From Holacanthus passer (lineage: Eukaryota; Chordata; Actinopteri; Pomacanthidae): a stretch of DNA of 64,000 bases. Shown here piece after piece: positions 39,466 to 51,500 of the stretch. Location: NCBI GenBank assembly GCA_025331565.1, contig JAFREQ010000165.1, positions 1,629,001 to 1,693,000 on the forward strand, read 5' to 3'. A model generated the notes under the pieces. It saw nothing but the letters and a program-made list of their open reading frames with translations. It ran no database searches and had not been told where the DNA came from. Position numbers and translations under genes: made by a program. Numbering within the stretch: the first letter of the stretch is position 1; each line of letters begins with the position of its first letter.

Positions 39466-39538
39466 CAACCCAGGTGGGACTCGAACCCACAATCCCCAGC
39501 TCCGGAGGCTGATGCCTTATCCATTAGGCCACTGGGTC
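39466..39538 (-). tRNA. tRNA-Arg (anticodon CCG)
   Basis: 73-nt cloverleaf on the minus strand, no intron. The 7-bp acceptor stem GACCCAG/CTGGGTT has a G1-U72 wobble. The D stem is GCCT/AGGC, the anticodon stem TCAGC/GCTGG carries loop CTCCGGA (anticodon CCG), and the T stem is GTGGG/CCCAC with loop TTCGAGT. The discriminator base is G. Internal promoters are intact: A box TGGCCTAATGG and B box GGTTCGAGTCC. It matches vertebrate tRNA-Arg(CCG) almost throughout. No run of four T occurs within about 85 nt downstream, so a normal Pol III terminator is not evident. Confidence 0.87.
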
Positions 39539-39589
39539 TGTTCTTGTATATCTATATATTTTCCTCCTCTATCAACAAATGTCCTCCAC

Positions 39590-40993
39590 CTCACTTGTTT
39601 GTTGGCAGTTCTTTCTGGGGTGACCTCTTATCCTTGTTCCTGGGTGGTTCCTTTAAAGGGTTTGTCAGGTGATGTTTGTGGCAGCTTTTCTGAGGGTGTG
39701 TCCAATCGAATTCCACCTCCTCCTTTGAATTTGTGAGTCAATGAGATCCTGTAGTTCTCTGTGTCTCCTGCTTCACATTAGAGTTAAAGATGCATGTTAG
39801 CATGTTAAACACCAGCCAAGCCTTGCTGATCCTGCTTTTTATGTTGGCCTCTGTCCCTCCAGCGGTGTCCACAACATTGCCTAGGTATGTCAATGCTTCC
39901 ACCTCCTCTATGGCAGTGTTGTGCATGAGGATTGTGTTTCTGGTTTTGGAGTCGATTTTAGTCGAAACTTGTGAGACTCTGTCTGTTGTCTCCTGCTATT
40001 GTATCTTTGTGTGTGAAAGGAGAAATATGACATCCTCAAATTCAAGTTCATCTAGCTTTTTGTCCACTGAATCCCATTTATTTTCCCTTCAGTTGCTTCC
40101 ATCATGATAACAAATGGTAACAGAAATAGTGAAAGTCAGCATTCCTGCTTGATGCCTGTCTTTCTCCCCTTTTTAGTTTTTTTTCATGTCACCTTTCTTT
40201 TGCAGTTTCACAATGTGTCCCTCTGCTCATTCTGTGGATGTCTTATCCTCTTCCCAAATTCTCCCAAAGAAGTCATAGAGCATGCCCGTTGATAAGTTTG
40301 ATGAAGTTGTTAATGTCTAATGGCGTTAGGTGGAATATTGTTAGGGCCAGCAGCCCTTGCCAATTTCCAGTAGCTTGATTGCAGCCTTTATTTTTATTTT
40401 TTTGGTCTGTCACATTTTATCCTGGCCTTAGGAATGTGTGGCTGTTTAGGACCTCTTCGAAATGCTGTAAACCGCCTCTCAAGCTGCACCTCCTGTGTCG
40501 AAAGCAACTGGCTGTTTTTGTCTGTTTATTGCTGTGTCAATATGTCCCAGACAGTTTCCTGGTAATGATATATAATTCCTGCATGTTCTTTTGAGTCACT
40601 CCAAGTTCTGCCTCCTTGACTTGTCCGCCTGTGTTCTCTCGTCCCTCCTGATGTTTTTCACACCTCTTTGTGGCATCTGTTGTACTTGCTTTTGGGCCAA
40701 AGCCTTTTCAGCTCTTATCTTTGAGTTGGTTTCTGGTGTTATCCACTCCTTGTGCTTTTGGGTCCTTCTCCCTGAGGCCTCCTCACAGGTTGAGCTCCAA
40801 GCACCTTTTAGGTGTTCCCACTCCTCATTTATTGTCCATTCTTCCATCCTCCTCAGCTGTAGCTCTGTTTTCCCTTGAGAGGATATCCTTGAACTTCTTC
40901 ACCACTCAAGCATTGCTGAAATACTCTGTGTTGATGTCTCTTCAGCCTTAGCTTGAACTTCCCTACCAGGAAATGGTGATCTGAAGCTGCATC
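39590..40993 (-). mobile_element. Decayed non-LTR retrotransposon (LINE) ORF2 remnant
   Basis: Minus-strand fragments appear in LINE order. DAASDHHFLVGKFKLRLKR (40993-40940) contains the SDH motif of the AP-endonuclease end. A Glu/Lys-rich linker with HKEWITPETNSKI follows (40847-40596), then an early reverse-transcriptase piece with IWEEDKTSTE and HIVKLQKK (about 40300-40190). The RT C-terminal block has EALTYLGNVVDTAGGTEANI and SRISKAW (39926-39738), and a basic tail has DWTHPQKS and PPRNKDKRSP (about 39725-39600). Frameshifts, stops and deletions make it inactive. The family resembles fish LINEs with YLGSxVDxxGG; the clade is not fixed. Confidence 0.8.
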
Positions 40994-41972
40994 TGATTCT
41001 CTTCTTATTCTTCATCTTCCAGGGACCATCTGATTTTTTTTTCAGATACAAATGTGTTGTATTTGATTTTATTAGGCATGATCTAATGTTTTTGTGTTAC
41101 TATTTTAACAGTAGATAATTGACAAGTTCTCTCCTTCAAATGAGCCCTTTCTACGGCTGACTGGATCAACACACTGCAAGCTGGGCTGTCATTGATCTTT
41201 GCTCTTTCCTTGTGAAGATAATTTCACAAATGTCCTTGAAACCAAGCTGACAGGGTTAAACTCAACCATCCATGCTAAGCCATATTATGTCCCTGCTCTC
41301 AACATGTCCCCTTGCAGACACCCAAGCAAGTTCTTATAGTTACTGTCCCAAAATAGCACAAAAGATTCATACATCACTTCATGTGTGTTGTTAAAGGTAC
41401 CTGTAATGATCTGCACAATGATAAAAGACCAGAGTGATCCTCTTCACTTCTTTGAAAAATCAGAAGCAGGTTGATGTTCTCTGCCTGAAAATGTGAATTA
41501 ACACAATGCATTTTCAAATGTATGTGGTGTGATGAACGAGGTGTGAGGCGTAATAGTGCTTTATAGTGAATGTCTCTGCAATGGTGATGCGATGTCTTTA
41601 GAGACTACGTGGCTATAAAATTTCACATCTCTCTGTCTCTAATGCTGAAGAACAGTATTCATATTTTAAGGTACAGATTACAATATTATTAATTTCACAG
41701 CGTATCCTTCCTTCTTATTGCCTTTAAGCCGTATTGTCGACAGTCTTTCCTCTATAATGTAGTGGGTCATATTCCTCCATGTGAAGGGCACAGTGGCCTC
41801 TGTCAGGCTATTCTGTGAAGTCAGAGGGGAGGAGTCGTTAGCTTTGGATATTAGTCTGCTGTCCATCATCCTTGCTGCACTCTGAGGTCCACAGAGACAC
41901 TAAAAGAGGGAAAAGGAGGAGGTGGAGGGAGGGAGGGAAAGAAGGAGGGAGAGGAGGCGGAGGGATTGCATG

Positions 41973-42030
41973 TAATTGTGTGTGTGTGTGTGCGTGTGTT
42001 TGTGTGTGTTTGTCTGTGTGTGTTTGTGTC
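41973..42030. repeat. Imperfect (TG)n tract after a purine-rich stretch
   Basis: TG run with C and T interruptions, preceded at 41898-41965 by a GGA-rich purine stretch. Confidence 0.85.
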
Positions 42031-42131
42031 CATCAACCCGTAGAGGACCTCTGAAGTCCCAGACAGAGGGAGGTGTGTACTGCTGCAATGCGTAAAGGCA
42101 TCACAGCTTCACGACTTCATGCAGTGAGCAC

Positions 42132-42180
42132 ACTGACTGACTGAAAGGCTGAATGACTGACTGACTGACTCACTGACTGG
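42132..42180. repeat. (ACTG)n tetranucleotide repeat
   Basis: About ten ACTG units, interrupted by aaaggctgaat. Confidence 0.85.
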
Positions 42181-45100
42181 TTGGGATTTACAGCACAACA
42201 CATAATGGCTGTATGAACCGAATAGCTCCCAGAATAGCTGAAAACCTGGCTGACATTACAGGCTTTTCAGGTTGGTCCCATATGTCCTTAGCTACCACAG
42301 GTGATGCCATTGTGCAGGAACACAACGCAATTAAGTGTTCAGAAATAAAACTACACATCTGTCAGGCTAGAAGAAGAGACCTGAATAAGACAGTGACCTG
42401 AGTAGTGTTATATTCAATAGTGAATCATCTGATGAGAATGATTTCCACATTTATGTTACTTCATCTTTAACTTTACAGTTTATTTATTCATCCTGACGAT
42501 TTAATAATTATGGTTGTCAAAAAATGTTTGTCTGATTGAGAAATGTGATTCCAATACTTCCTTTGCCCTCAACCTCATACTTGCAAATTCACTTAAAGCA
42601 CTGTGGTGCCCCAATGCCAAACTGCACCCAGTGAAGGGAAAATTTCACTTCCTTAAATGAAGGCCAATATGCCACAGCTCATGAACAGATCCATAAAATT
42701 GGTCAATTTGAATAATTTAACAGTACCAGTTTTGCACCATCTCATCTATAACATTTTAATCAGTTATGTCTTTAGTGTCATCCTTGAATAAAAAATTAGC
42801 CAAAAAGAGTCTTGCACATTCGTCGATGTCATCCTGTGAGATTCAGATTGCTGAATCTACAAAAGCAGCATGCAACAACTGGTATTAGGTTTTCTGGTGT
42901 CCTTTTCTTCACCGTTAGCAGAATCAGCCTCGAGTAGTCATTTATTCTCATTTAGATGCATTTAAACTGATAACATGCTGAATTAATGGAGGATATTTTT
43001 CACATCTGAGACAGCTCTGTTCCATCACCACCAATTATGCTAGATTAAATTTTGCTTTTCGTCATCTCTTAAAACAAATTGAGTCCTATGTTCTCTTGAT
43101 GCAAGTTTGAAAACTTTTTAGTGTGTGGACATTTTTGCACTGCATTTATTTGTACAAATTTTGTTCTATGTATGTGTGTTCAGCGTGTTTATTGTGGCTC
43201 TTTTGTGCCAGAATAATAAGCCTATGACACAAGGTGTTTACATACAGCATTTCATACAATTGGTAGTAAAAAGCCCAAAAATGTAATGAGATGGAGAAAG
43301 TATACAACCTAAAGAGTGTCTTAGTTGTCACATAGAAACCCTGTATCTCCAAAATTGTAACTCGTGAATGAATTGACGTTATTGTCTTTAGAAAGGTTTA
43401 ATCCATCCACACAATGGCAATATAGACGTATCACTTAATTCAACATTATAATCGCAGGTCGTTACTTAAGTGTGACATCAGAGGTTGCCATATTGTGGTG
43501 TCAAGGGATCACTCGCTCCCTGAGGTCCAACAGCAGGCCGAAAAGGTGGTGAAGGAAGCGGCTCAGTGTGACAACTGGAATCACTCCAGAGTGAAGAGAT
43601 GATGCTCGCCTGTGTTTAAAACGTAAACAAGCTTGAGGTTACTGTATATGATTAACTGGATTTCTTCACTCGGCCTTGAGAAGTGGGACAAAAGGAAATG
43701 TAGGACGTGACTTACAGGCTGAGACACAACATGATTACAGTGCAGCAGGTATGACTGTGCCGTCTGTCGAGGCAAAAGCATGACGAGGACTGGACCTAAA
43801 TACAGGTGCTCCAGACTCGGAGCAAGTTTTTGTCCTCGCCGTGCCCCCGGTGGTCCAGTCACTGGACCGTATTGTCCACACATTTTGACTGCAGGGTGTG
43901 AGTGGTACAAATTCTCTCACCGCCTTCACTCTCCTCTCTATCTTCCCCCTGTACCTGTCTGAAATAGGAATAAAATACTGCAGGAGGCTGGGCCCCCCAC
44001 TCTCCTCTACAAAAACACTTGGAAAGCATCCAGAGCAGAGCGCATCGTGCCCTAGAAAGCTAGTGCAGCAGAACTGTCACGGAGCAATGCAGCGAAGAGA
44101 GGAACGTGACAGGATGGTGGGAGCTGGATTCACGCCCACCACAAAACCAAATATGAGCATGAAGGTATTGCAGTGGACAGCAACAGCAGAGATTTGGATT
44201 TCATCTGAGTTGATTTCAAATACGGTTTTATATCAAACCTGTAATAACCTATTTGACTTTGAAATAACGTCATGCAGATGGCACTGCCCTGCCCGAGTAA
44301 CCCAAACTAGGTCAAAAGTTACTGTGACCAAAACAGATTGAACTTATTCCTCTATACCCACCTGAAGGAGGACATTTTCAGAACTCATGTAGCTAGTCCC
44401 TAGATGCACTTATTTCCATGAATATACCTCTATCAATTCATTTACAGAGATTGATATAATGGTATTTTTATTGGACACAATAAAATGCAGAGACAGAGTG
44501 AAAAATAATTGAGAACATGGCTCACATCATCGATAGTTTGCCACTTTATCTCATCAGCTTTAACCAACTCAAATGACAACGTGTGACGACTTATCACAAA
44601 TTTAAAATGGTGTTGTGTGCAGTGAGTCAAAGCTTCCTCAGCTGTGAATGCTTACATTAGCTTATCATCATAAAGTGATACTGCCTTCTCACGCACCTCC
44701 CAAAGAGAAACAAAGGAAACGTAGAGAGTTGGATTGGGACCAAAGTGTCGTGTTCGCTTGAGGAGACAAACTGCACAGGAGGCAGTTTCCTGCAGAGCAC
44801 CTCTGACAGGTCATCTCTGTCCAAACAGATGCTGTTTTGAGGTAAATGAGAAAAGGTGACAGATCAAGGTTGTCTGTACTTTTATTCCACTGGAGGAAAA
44901 CAATTTAGTACAATCAATGATGAAAGTCAAAAATGTAGAAATAGGACACATGTTCTGGTATTCTAGCAGGAAGTGTTGACAGTAAAACTGTTCTCTTGGT
45001 GAGTAGGTTTTGTTCTTTTAATTCCTTGGAGCAGCCTGAAGTTTGGCAGCAAAAGAAAATATGACTTTTACCTTTTCAGCCCGCATGGCCCACTTTTCAT

Positions 45101-45463
45101 GGCTATTCAATGGAGACAAGTCAAACAGGACTTCAAAACACAGAAACTTTTTAACCTGTATTAAAAGCCCACTGCGAGTGTCCAACCTGGTATCGTTTGA
45201 ATTGATGGTGAAGTAGAAAAGCTGGACTGACTGCAGAGCAGAACAGACTTCTGATTCAGGTGAGAACAAGGAGGTGAAGCAGAGCCAGCGAGGAGAGTGA
45301 TGCATGAGATATGAGATCCACCATCCCCAGCTTTTAGAGTGCCTACTTGTGTCTGTGTATTTGTGTGTGTGCATCTAAGCGTATATGAATATGTGTGTGT
45401 GCATGGGAGCATCAAAGAGAGAGCCAACAAGTGAGAAAGAGCACAGAAAAGAGACAGAGGAAA

Positions 45464-45470
45464 GTGTGTG

Positions 45471-45532
<62 letters not shown>
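45464..45532. repeat. Long (GT)n microsatellite
   Basis: About 34 GT units with a single GC near the start; the longest dinucleotide repeat in the window. Confidence 0.95.
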
Positions 45533-45536
<4 letters not shown>

Positions 45537-46072
45537 TTGGCTGTTCTGTGAAGTCATCCTAATTAATAGCTGAGAGTGTTTGGCTGAAAGCTATGTTCCT
45601 TAAATTAGAAAACCCTCTGTTGTCCAACTTGGCAGGATAAACTAGCCACATTAGCACCCATATTCCTGAGAGTCAGAATAATAGTAATAATAATAATATG
45701 TTAAATATCTCTGCAGAATGCTTTCGTAAACAAAATGCTACAAAATGCTATTCATGAAAAGAATAAGCTACAATGACAATGTTCTGTCTATCTATCTATA
45801 TCTATCTTTGCCTTCATTAACTGATTATGCTGCCAGGTCATTAAATAATAGTGAGAAGACTCTGCATCAGCAATACATGTAATGGGTGCAGGTAACAGCA
45901 AGTCTGTGTGTGTGTGTGCGCGTGTGTGCGTGCAGTAGTGGTGCTGATTAAAGGACCTCGGTGCAGTGATCAATACTCAGTGGGTCATAGTGGCTTTATG
46001 AGGTGCAGTCATCCCACTGCCTTTTATTTTATGTGTCAGTCACCCAAATCCTTCTCTCTCATAGTCTCACCT

Positions 46073-46113
46073 ACACACACACACACACACACATATATAC
46101 ACACACACACACA
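46073..46113. repeat. (CA)n tract with central ATATATA
   Basis: Two CA blocks split by catatatac. Complementary to the GT tract 78 bp downstream. Confidence 0.9.
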
Positions 46114-46185
46114 CTCCATCCATCCCTTCGGTGATAAAGATTGCGCTGACAGAGCAGTAAGCATCCATGGCTCATGTCCAGTGAG

Positions 46186-46190
<5 letters not shown>

Positions 46191-46239
<49 letters not shown>
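46191..46239. repeat. (GT)n microsatellite
   Basis: About 24 perfect GT units. Together with the CA tract at 46073 it forms an inverted complementary pair. Confidence 0.95.
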
Positions 46240-46240
<1 letters not shown>

Positions 46241-46708
46241 ACGCACACTTTCCCCCATATGTCCATTGCCATAGGTTGAAAGAGAGAGAGTGAGCAAGCA
46301 AGCAAGGAAAAGCATTCAAGTTTTTCCCCTGTCGAAAACACTGTTTACATGTTTACAAGTTTTGATTTCTTCACTCAAACACAAACAAAAACACAAAACC
46401 AAAGATTCTCTTCTTTTTCCTCATCTTTCAGTTTACAGCAATGGTGGATGGCAAACATATGATAGTGAAGATATAGTGAAATGGTAGTGAAACATACAGA
46501 GGAGTGTGGTGGAGTGGTGATGCCGCTGGGAACCGAAACTCACTAATTTTAAAACACAGACGTGGTATAAGTGAAGGGAGGCTTTAAAGCAGTTCCTTAT
46601 TTACACATCCAGCAGTTACAGAGCAACATTATTATTTTTATGGAGTCAAGTTTGTGCCTTAGTTCAATATTTACTGTCTTTTATCTCTTTTTTGGTTTCT
46701 ACCAACCC

Positions 46709-46935
46709 CTGAGGGAAATATCTGGCTCTTTAGCTGCTAAATGCTCCGCTTTGTTGACCAACTAATTGCTAACTGTGTCTGCTGTTTGGTGCTTAGCAGG
46801 TAGCTTACAGTGGGTTTATCAGAACTTTTTGCTGCAGCAGAAAATTATGCTACAAGAATAGTGAGAGTAAACCAAAACAGTAAAGTGGCAAACTCACTAT
46901 AAAACTCCATAAAGCCGAGGGGGTGCTACAGATTT
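46709..46935 (+). mobile_element. Dispersed repeat, copy B
   Basis: Second copy of the element at 35768-35985, in the same orientation. It has some insertions (for example gctgtttggtgcttagcagg) that copy A lacks, and A retains others. It has no open frame. Confidence 0.7.
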
Positions 46936-47534
46936 AGGTGATAATTCTGTTGTGGTTCTTCACTACAAACGACCACTTTCACACTTTTTTTTTTTTACAT
47001 CGTCATTTGATGCGTTGTTGTTATGTAGCTGTGAATTAAATCTACTTTCAGTAAGATTTTGAATGGACGACTGTTATTTGCAATGGAATATTTTTACCTT
47101 GTGGTCTTACTACTTTAACTGAAGGGAATTTTACATTTCCTCCACCACTGGGGATGGCAGATGTTCAAACATGGTGGTTGAATGGACTGATGGGAAAGTC
47201 ATTTCCTTGCTTCGTCACGCAGGATGCATGTTGGACACGGGGGAAACAGGAAGCAGTGGGGCTTATGGGAAACTGGGCCTTAAGTTTGAGAAACACTCAT
47301 TACTAACATCACCTATTAAGAATAATGATTTCAAAGTATAGCAATCTATGATTCTGAAGAAAACATTTTATGATATATTTTAGTATTTTAATTTAAATCA
47401 GGCCTAGTTAAAAACACAATTGTTGCCAGATACAGAACATGCCACCGCCAGAGTCTCTCTGTTTCTCCTCTGTAACTCCCTTCTTCCAGAAGTGAATCAG
47501 TGTTTATTGATTATGTTTTGTGTCTCATCCTGGA

Positions 47535-47566
<32 letters not shown>
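47535..47566. repeat. (CA)n microsatellite
   Basis: About 16 perfect CA units. Confidence 0.95.
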
Positions 47567-47571
<5 letters not shown>

Positions 47572-50500
47572 CTGATAGCGAGCTTTCCAGTACAGCGGAG
47601 ATCTGTGAATACATTATATGTACACTCAGAGGGCCATGCATATTTGATGGCTATAAAAAGGTTAGGCTGGGGGAGAGTTATGATGGCACTCCTGTTCATT
47701 CTCAGAACAACACACTTTCTACATTAGAAAACTATGCATCGTTATTCCGAATATCCCACGGATTTTAATTACAAACAGCACAGTGAGAATATTGTCATTT
47801 GCCCGGTAGAAAACCGGATTTAAGACAAAACAAGCAGCAGCCCTTATGTCCACCAGTCGTACAGCAAAGACTACTTGTACTTATGACTGCTCATGATTTA
47901 TTCCTACTCTTATATAAAGTTTAAACCTCAAATATTTGCAACTACAGAAGGACGTGAAATATTGTGCCAGCATTAGATCAATTTAATGAATTTGTCTCGA
48001 CTAAAAGCATTATCCCCTGCTCAGTATTGCTCCAGCTGAAAACGCCCATACAGCCTCTCCCTGCTTTACATGTGACTTTGCAGATATGATGTGTGCCCTT
48101 GAAAGAGACCTTGTCTTGCATTGCAGTCATGGCAATGAGAGCAGCACTCTGGTTACAGTGCTGCCCCTCTGTGGACAACATGGAGAAGTGCATGAGATTA
48201 CAGCAGCTCTTTACATGGTATGATGGAAACTACATCTTGGTCATTTGGGAGGAGGGAATTCCCTGAGTGACGATGTGCAATATTCTGAGTTGTAAATTAT
48301 AAATAATCAGTTATGTGCTCTAGTGGTGTACAGGCTGTTTAAACTCTCCACTCTGCAATGAAAGACTGGTCTGAATGAGGAATTGGTGAAAGATTTATGG
48401 TCATACAGATGCCAGTCGTGTGACGAGAACAGTAAAGAAGTGAAACACAATCTGTTGGAATCAGTTTTGAAACACAGGTTTCATGTCTTTATAAATGTCT
48501 CAGTCAGATACATGAAGAAGAAAACATTATGCACGCAATATAAGCCTGAAAAACAAGATGGAGTCAGGGCACTGTAGTCCTTTGATTGACTTGTTAGTAC
48601 GTTCAGTTCAGTCTAGCCCTGCATTACTGAACCAGAAACAGACTACAAAATAACAATAGGCCTCTGAGAGGGTCTTTATATTAATTTGCTTGCGTAATGA
48701 TTACTGTAGACCAGTGATGAAGTGATTAATGTGACCAGTTCAATGCAAAATATTCTCCACAAAATTAGCAGTATTCTGTATTTTTCATTGAAATGACTTT
48801 TGTAAAATGACAGCAAAACAGATGAGTAAAAATGCTCCCAACCAATCAAGCTTCTTTTCTAATCTAAATGTATTGAATATGATAAAAGAAGCAGTCACAG
48901 CCTATTCCACTGAGCCTATTTTACTGAGTCGGCAGTTTTGTTTTGTTACTTGACTCATTTGATAATTAATGTGATAATGAACATGTTGCTAATATCATTG
49001 CAGGAATGCATCTTATTTGTGGCTATCAAAATCCAGTCCCACACGTCCCAATTTCATCTCCCACTCAGTGTAATGTGAGTACATCTCCTGATGTTTATTT
49101 GAGTAGATATGATGCTAAGATAGAAGCATAACCATCATTTATCCTTATAAAAAAGAGATGTGTGAACTTCAATGTTTCCTTATATTGACAGTTCCTTTCA
49201 GTGAGTCTCCCCCTTTATGACCTCCTTATCAATAATGCAGCTGGCTGTTCCTGCTGTTAAAAAGTGGTGACCAAAGAAAGAGAAAAGGATAGTACATTAA
49301 CAAGGGGGCAGATAAAGCCATGCTGAGCAGTTAACAATTGATAATCTGTGTGTGGATGGGATTTTGTTTATCTGCTACGTTTGTTTGCTGTTGTTGTGCA
49401 TTTGTTCAGGCAGGGAAATCCTGCACTCTCTCCTGTTATCTCACACAGCTGCTGTGATAAGCTGCTCTCAGCACCCAAACCTGGCTGGTAAATTTAAAAA
49501 AAAAAAAAACTGGGGGGTTCTGTCCTGCTGCAACATTTAGATGTGTGCCTGCATGTGCTGATGTAAGAGATGGAGAGAGAGGGGGGTAGTGAGAATGAGG
49601 AAGGAAGAGAAACGCCTTGTGGGTATTCTGCATCACATGAGCACAAATGTACAGTAGGGAGGGGAGCTGGGTTGCACTGTATTTTTACTTAATTGTGTAC
49701 CTTATGCTGTATGGGTCTAAATTTGATATTGGAGTTTGTAGAGTGAGTATTTTGGAGCCTTATCAGAAAAGGAAAAACAACACATACATAAACTGATAAT
49801 TTTGTGTTTCATGTTTCATCACACTAACAGTAACTTGACCATCATGCATAGCTTTGTTGTCACTTTGCCCCCAGAAATGTGGAAATGTAAAAATCTTTAG
49901 ATAAAATTTAAATTGCTTAGAACCAATTAGATTGATGTATGTTGATCCTGCATGTATTCCAGAAAACAAAAAAAGTTATCAAAACACCTTTAAGATCTGG
50001 ATTATAAAAATGGTGCCATGACCCGAGTGGCAGATTTTATGACACAAAGACAGAATCACATGACTTAGTCACAAGTTGTTGACTTGTGAGTGCTGCATTT
50101 AGGTCACATGTTTGACGCCCTCTTTCATCCTCTCTCTCCCATTAGATATTAGCAGATATTACTAAATGTTCAATGGTTATGTAAAAACAATGCAAATATC
50201 AACACTTATATTACACGGTTTTTGATTTATTTTTCATCTCATTAAATATCTTCATGTTGAATCGTGTATCAGGTTTATGTCAGATTAATAAAGCATCCTC
50301 TAAATATGTTTTTTTTTTTTTTTACAATAATACATTTCTCACAATAATAAAAGTTCCTCAAGTTTTGCCGCATATTATTTGTAACTGCAAATCAGACAGT
50401 GTGACTGCAGTGGAGTGCAGCCCATTCAATGCAGCCAAGCCCTCCAGATACATTTTCTGTTTTAATGCATCAGAATGGCTCAGTTCCTCCACAGCTGCTG

Positions 50501-51471
50501 TGAAACTGACTCCATGGATGTTAGAGAAAGAGAGGAACATGTTTTATTCATTTAACCCATTGCAGGGTGGAATAATGTATTCAGGTGGTAGGAATGAGCT
50601 AATAAAGGATAACACAGCACAATGCTTTCAAGAATGAGCTTGCAACACATGAGAACAAAGGGGGAAACCTCATTCTTTATGTGCTGAAATTAGTCTTGCA
50701 CTTCAAAGTCCAGAATAAGACATGCATCATACACAGCATCAACCCTAAAGAAGTGACACTTTATCTTCTAAGTGATCTGCAATGACCGCTGTGACATGTG
50801 AAGCCTAACCGGCCTTGCTTGTGTGCTATCTTAAAGAATTTAGTTTTTGAAGTATTTGTTTCAATAGTCCTTTTACAGACATTTTAAATAGCTGCAAGGG
50901 GAATCTGAAGTAAAAGTAAGAGGTCTACATTATGTATTGACTCATATGTGTGGACACAAATGTCATCTTGATGATAGTGCCCCATATATGTATGATGACA
51001 TATATGTTGATGTGGGACATGGAAAAAATGAATAATCTCAGACCTTTACATAAAAATATAGTAGACACACCTTTATGAGGTTAAATAAATGTCACAAAAA
51101 TTAGTCAATTAAATCAAAACCAAGTCATACTCAAATAAATGCAGAAAAAACCCCAAAAAAACCCATTTGATCCATGGTCCATTAATAAAAAAAATGATGT
51201 AAGGTACAGTGGGTTTATACAGTTCACAGAGTTCATAGGCAGTAGGAAATAGTTCCTGTCAAAGCTCATTCGTAGTGTATGTCAGTTTGTTGCAGAAAAA
51301 GAAAAACCTATTTTGGCTGAACAACATCAGTCATGTTGACTGTTGTTATGTGCACTTTACAGGAAGTGAACATGTCAGCAGAGACAGCAGCCAGTCCTGC
51401 AGTGCAACGTCACTGTTAAAAGAGTGTTAGACTCCACTGCACTGCCCGGGACGCAACTATCCCTCCAGATT

Positions 51472-51500
51472 TACACACACACACACACACACACATACAC
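51472..51500. repeat. (CA)n microsatellite
   Basis: CA run of about 14 units with one TA. Confidence 0.9.

Noticed and set aside
39433..39736. Frames reading GGTRTHNPQLRRLMPYPLGH or RWDSNPQSPAPEADALSIRP
   Set aside because: These are the well-known spurious peptides from translating a tRNA gene antisense; the tRNA-Arg explains them.
43581..44341. Overlapping frames of 109 and 147 codons
   Set aside because: No recognisable domain, no good splice sites and ordinary local composition; treated as chance.
45375..46341. Several frames rich in Thr-His or Val-Cys
   Set aside because: Direct translations of CA/GT microsatellites.
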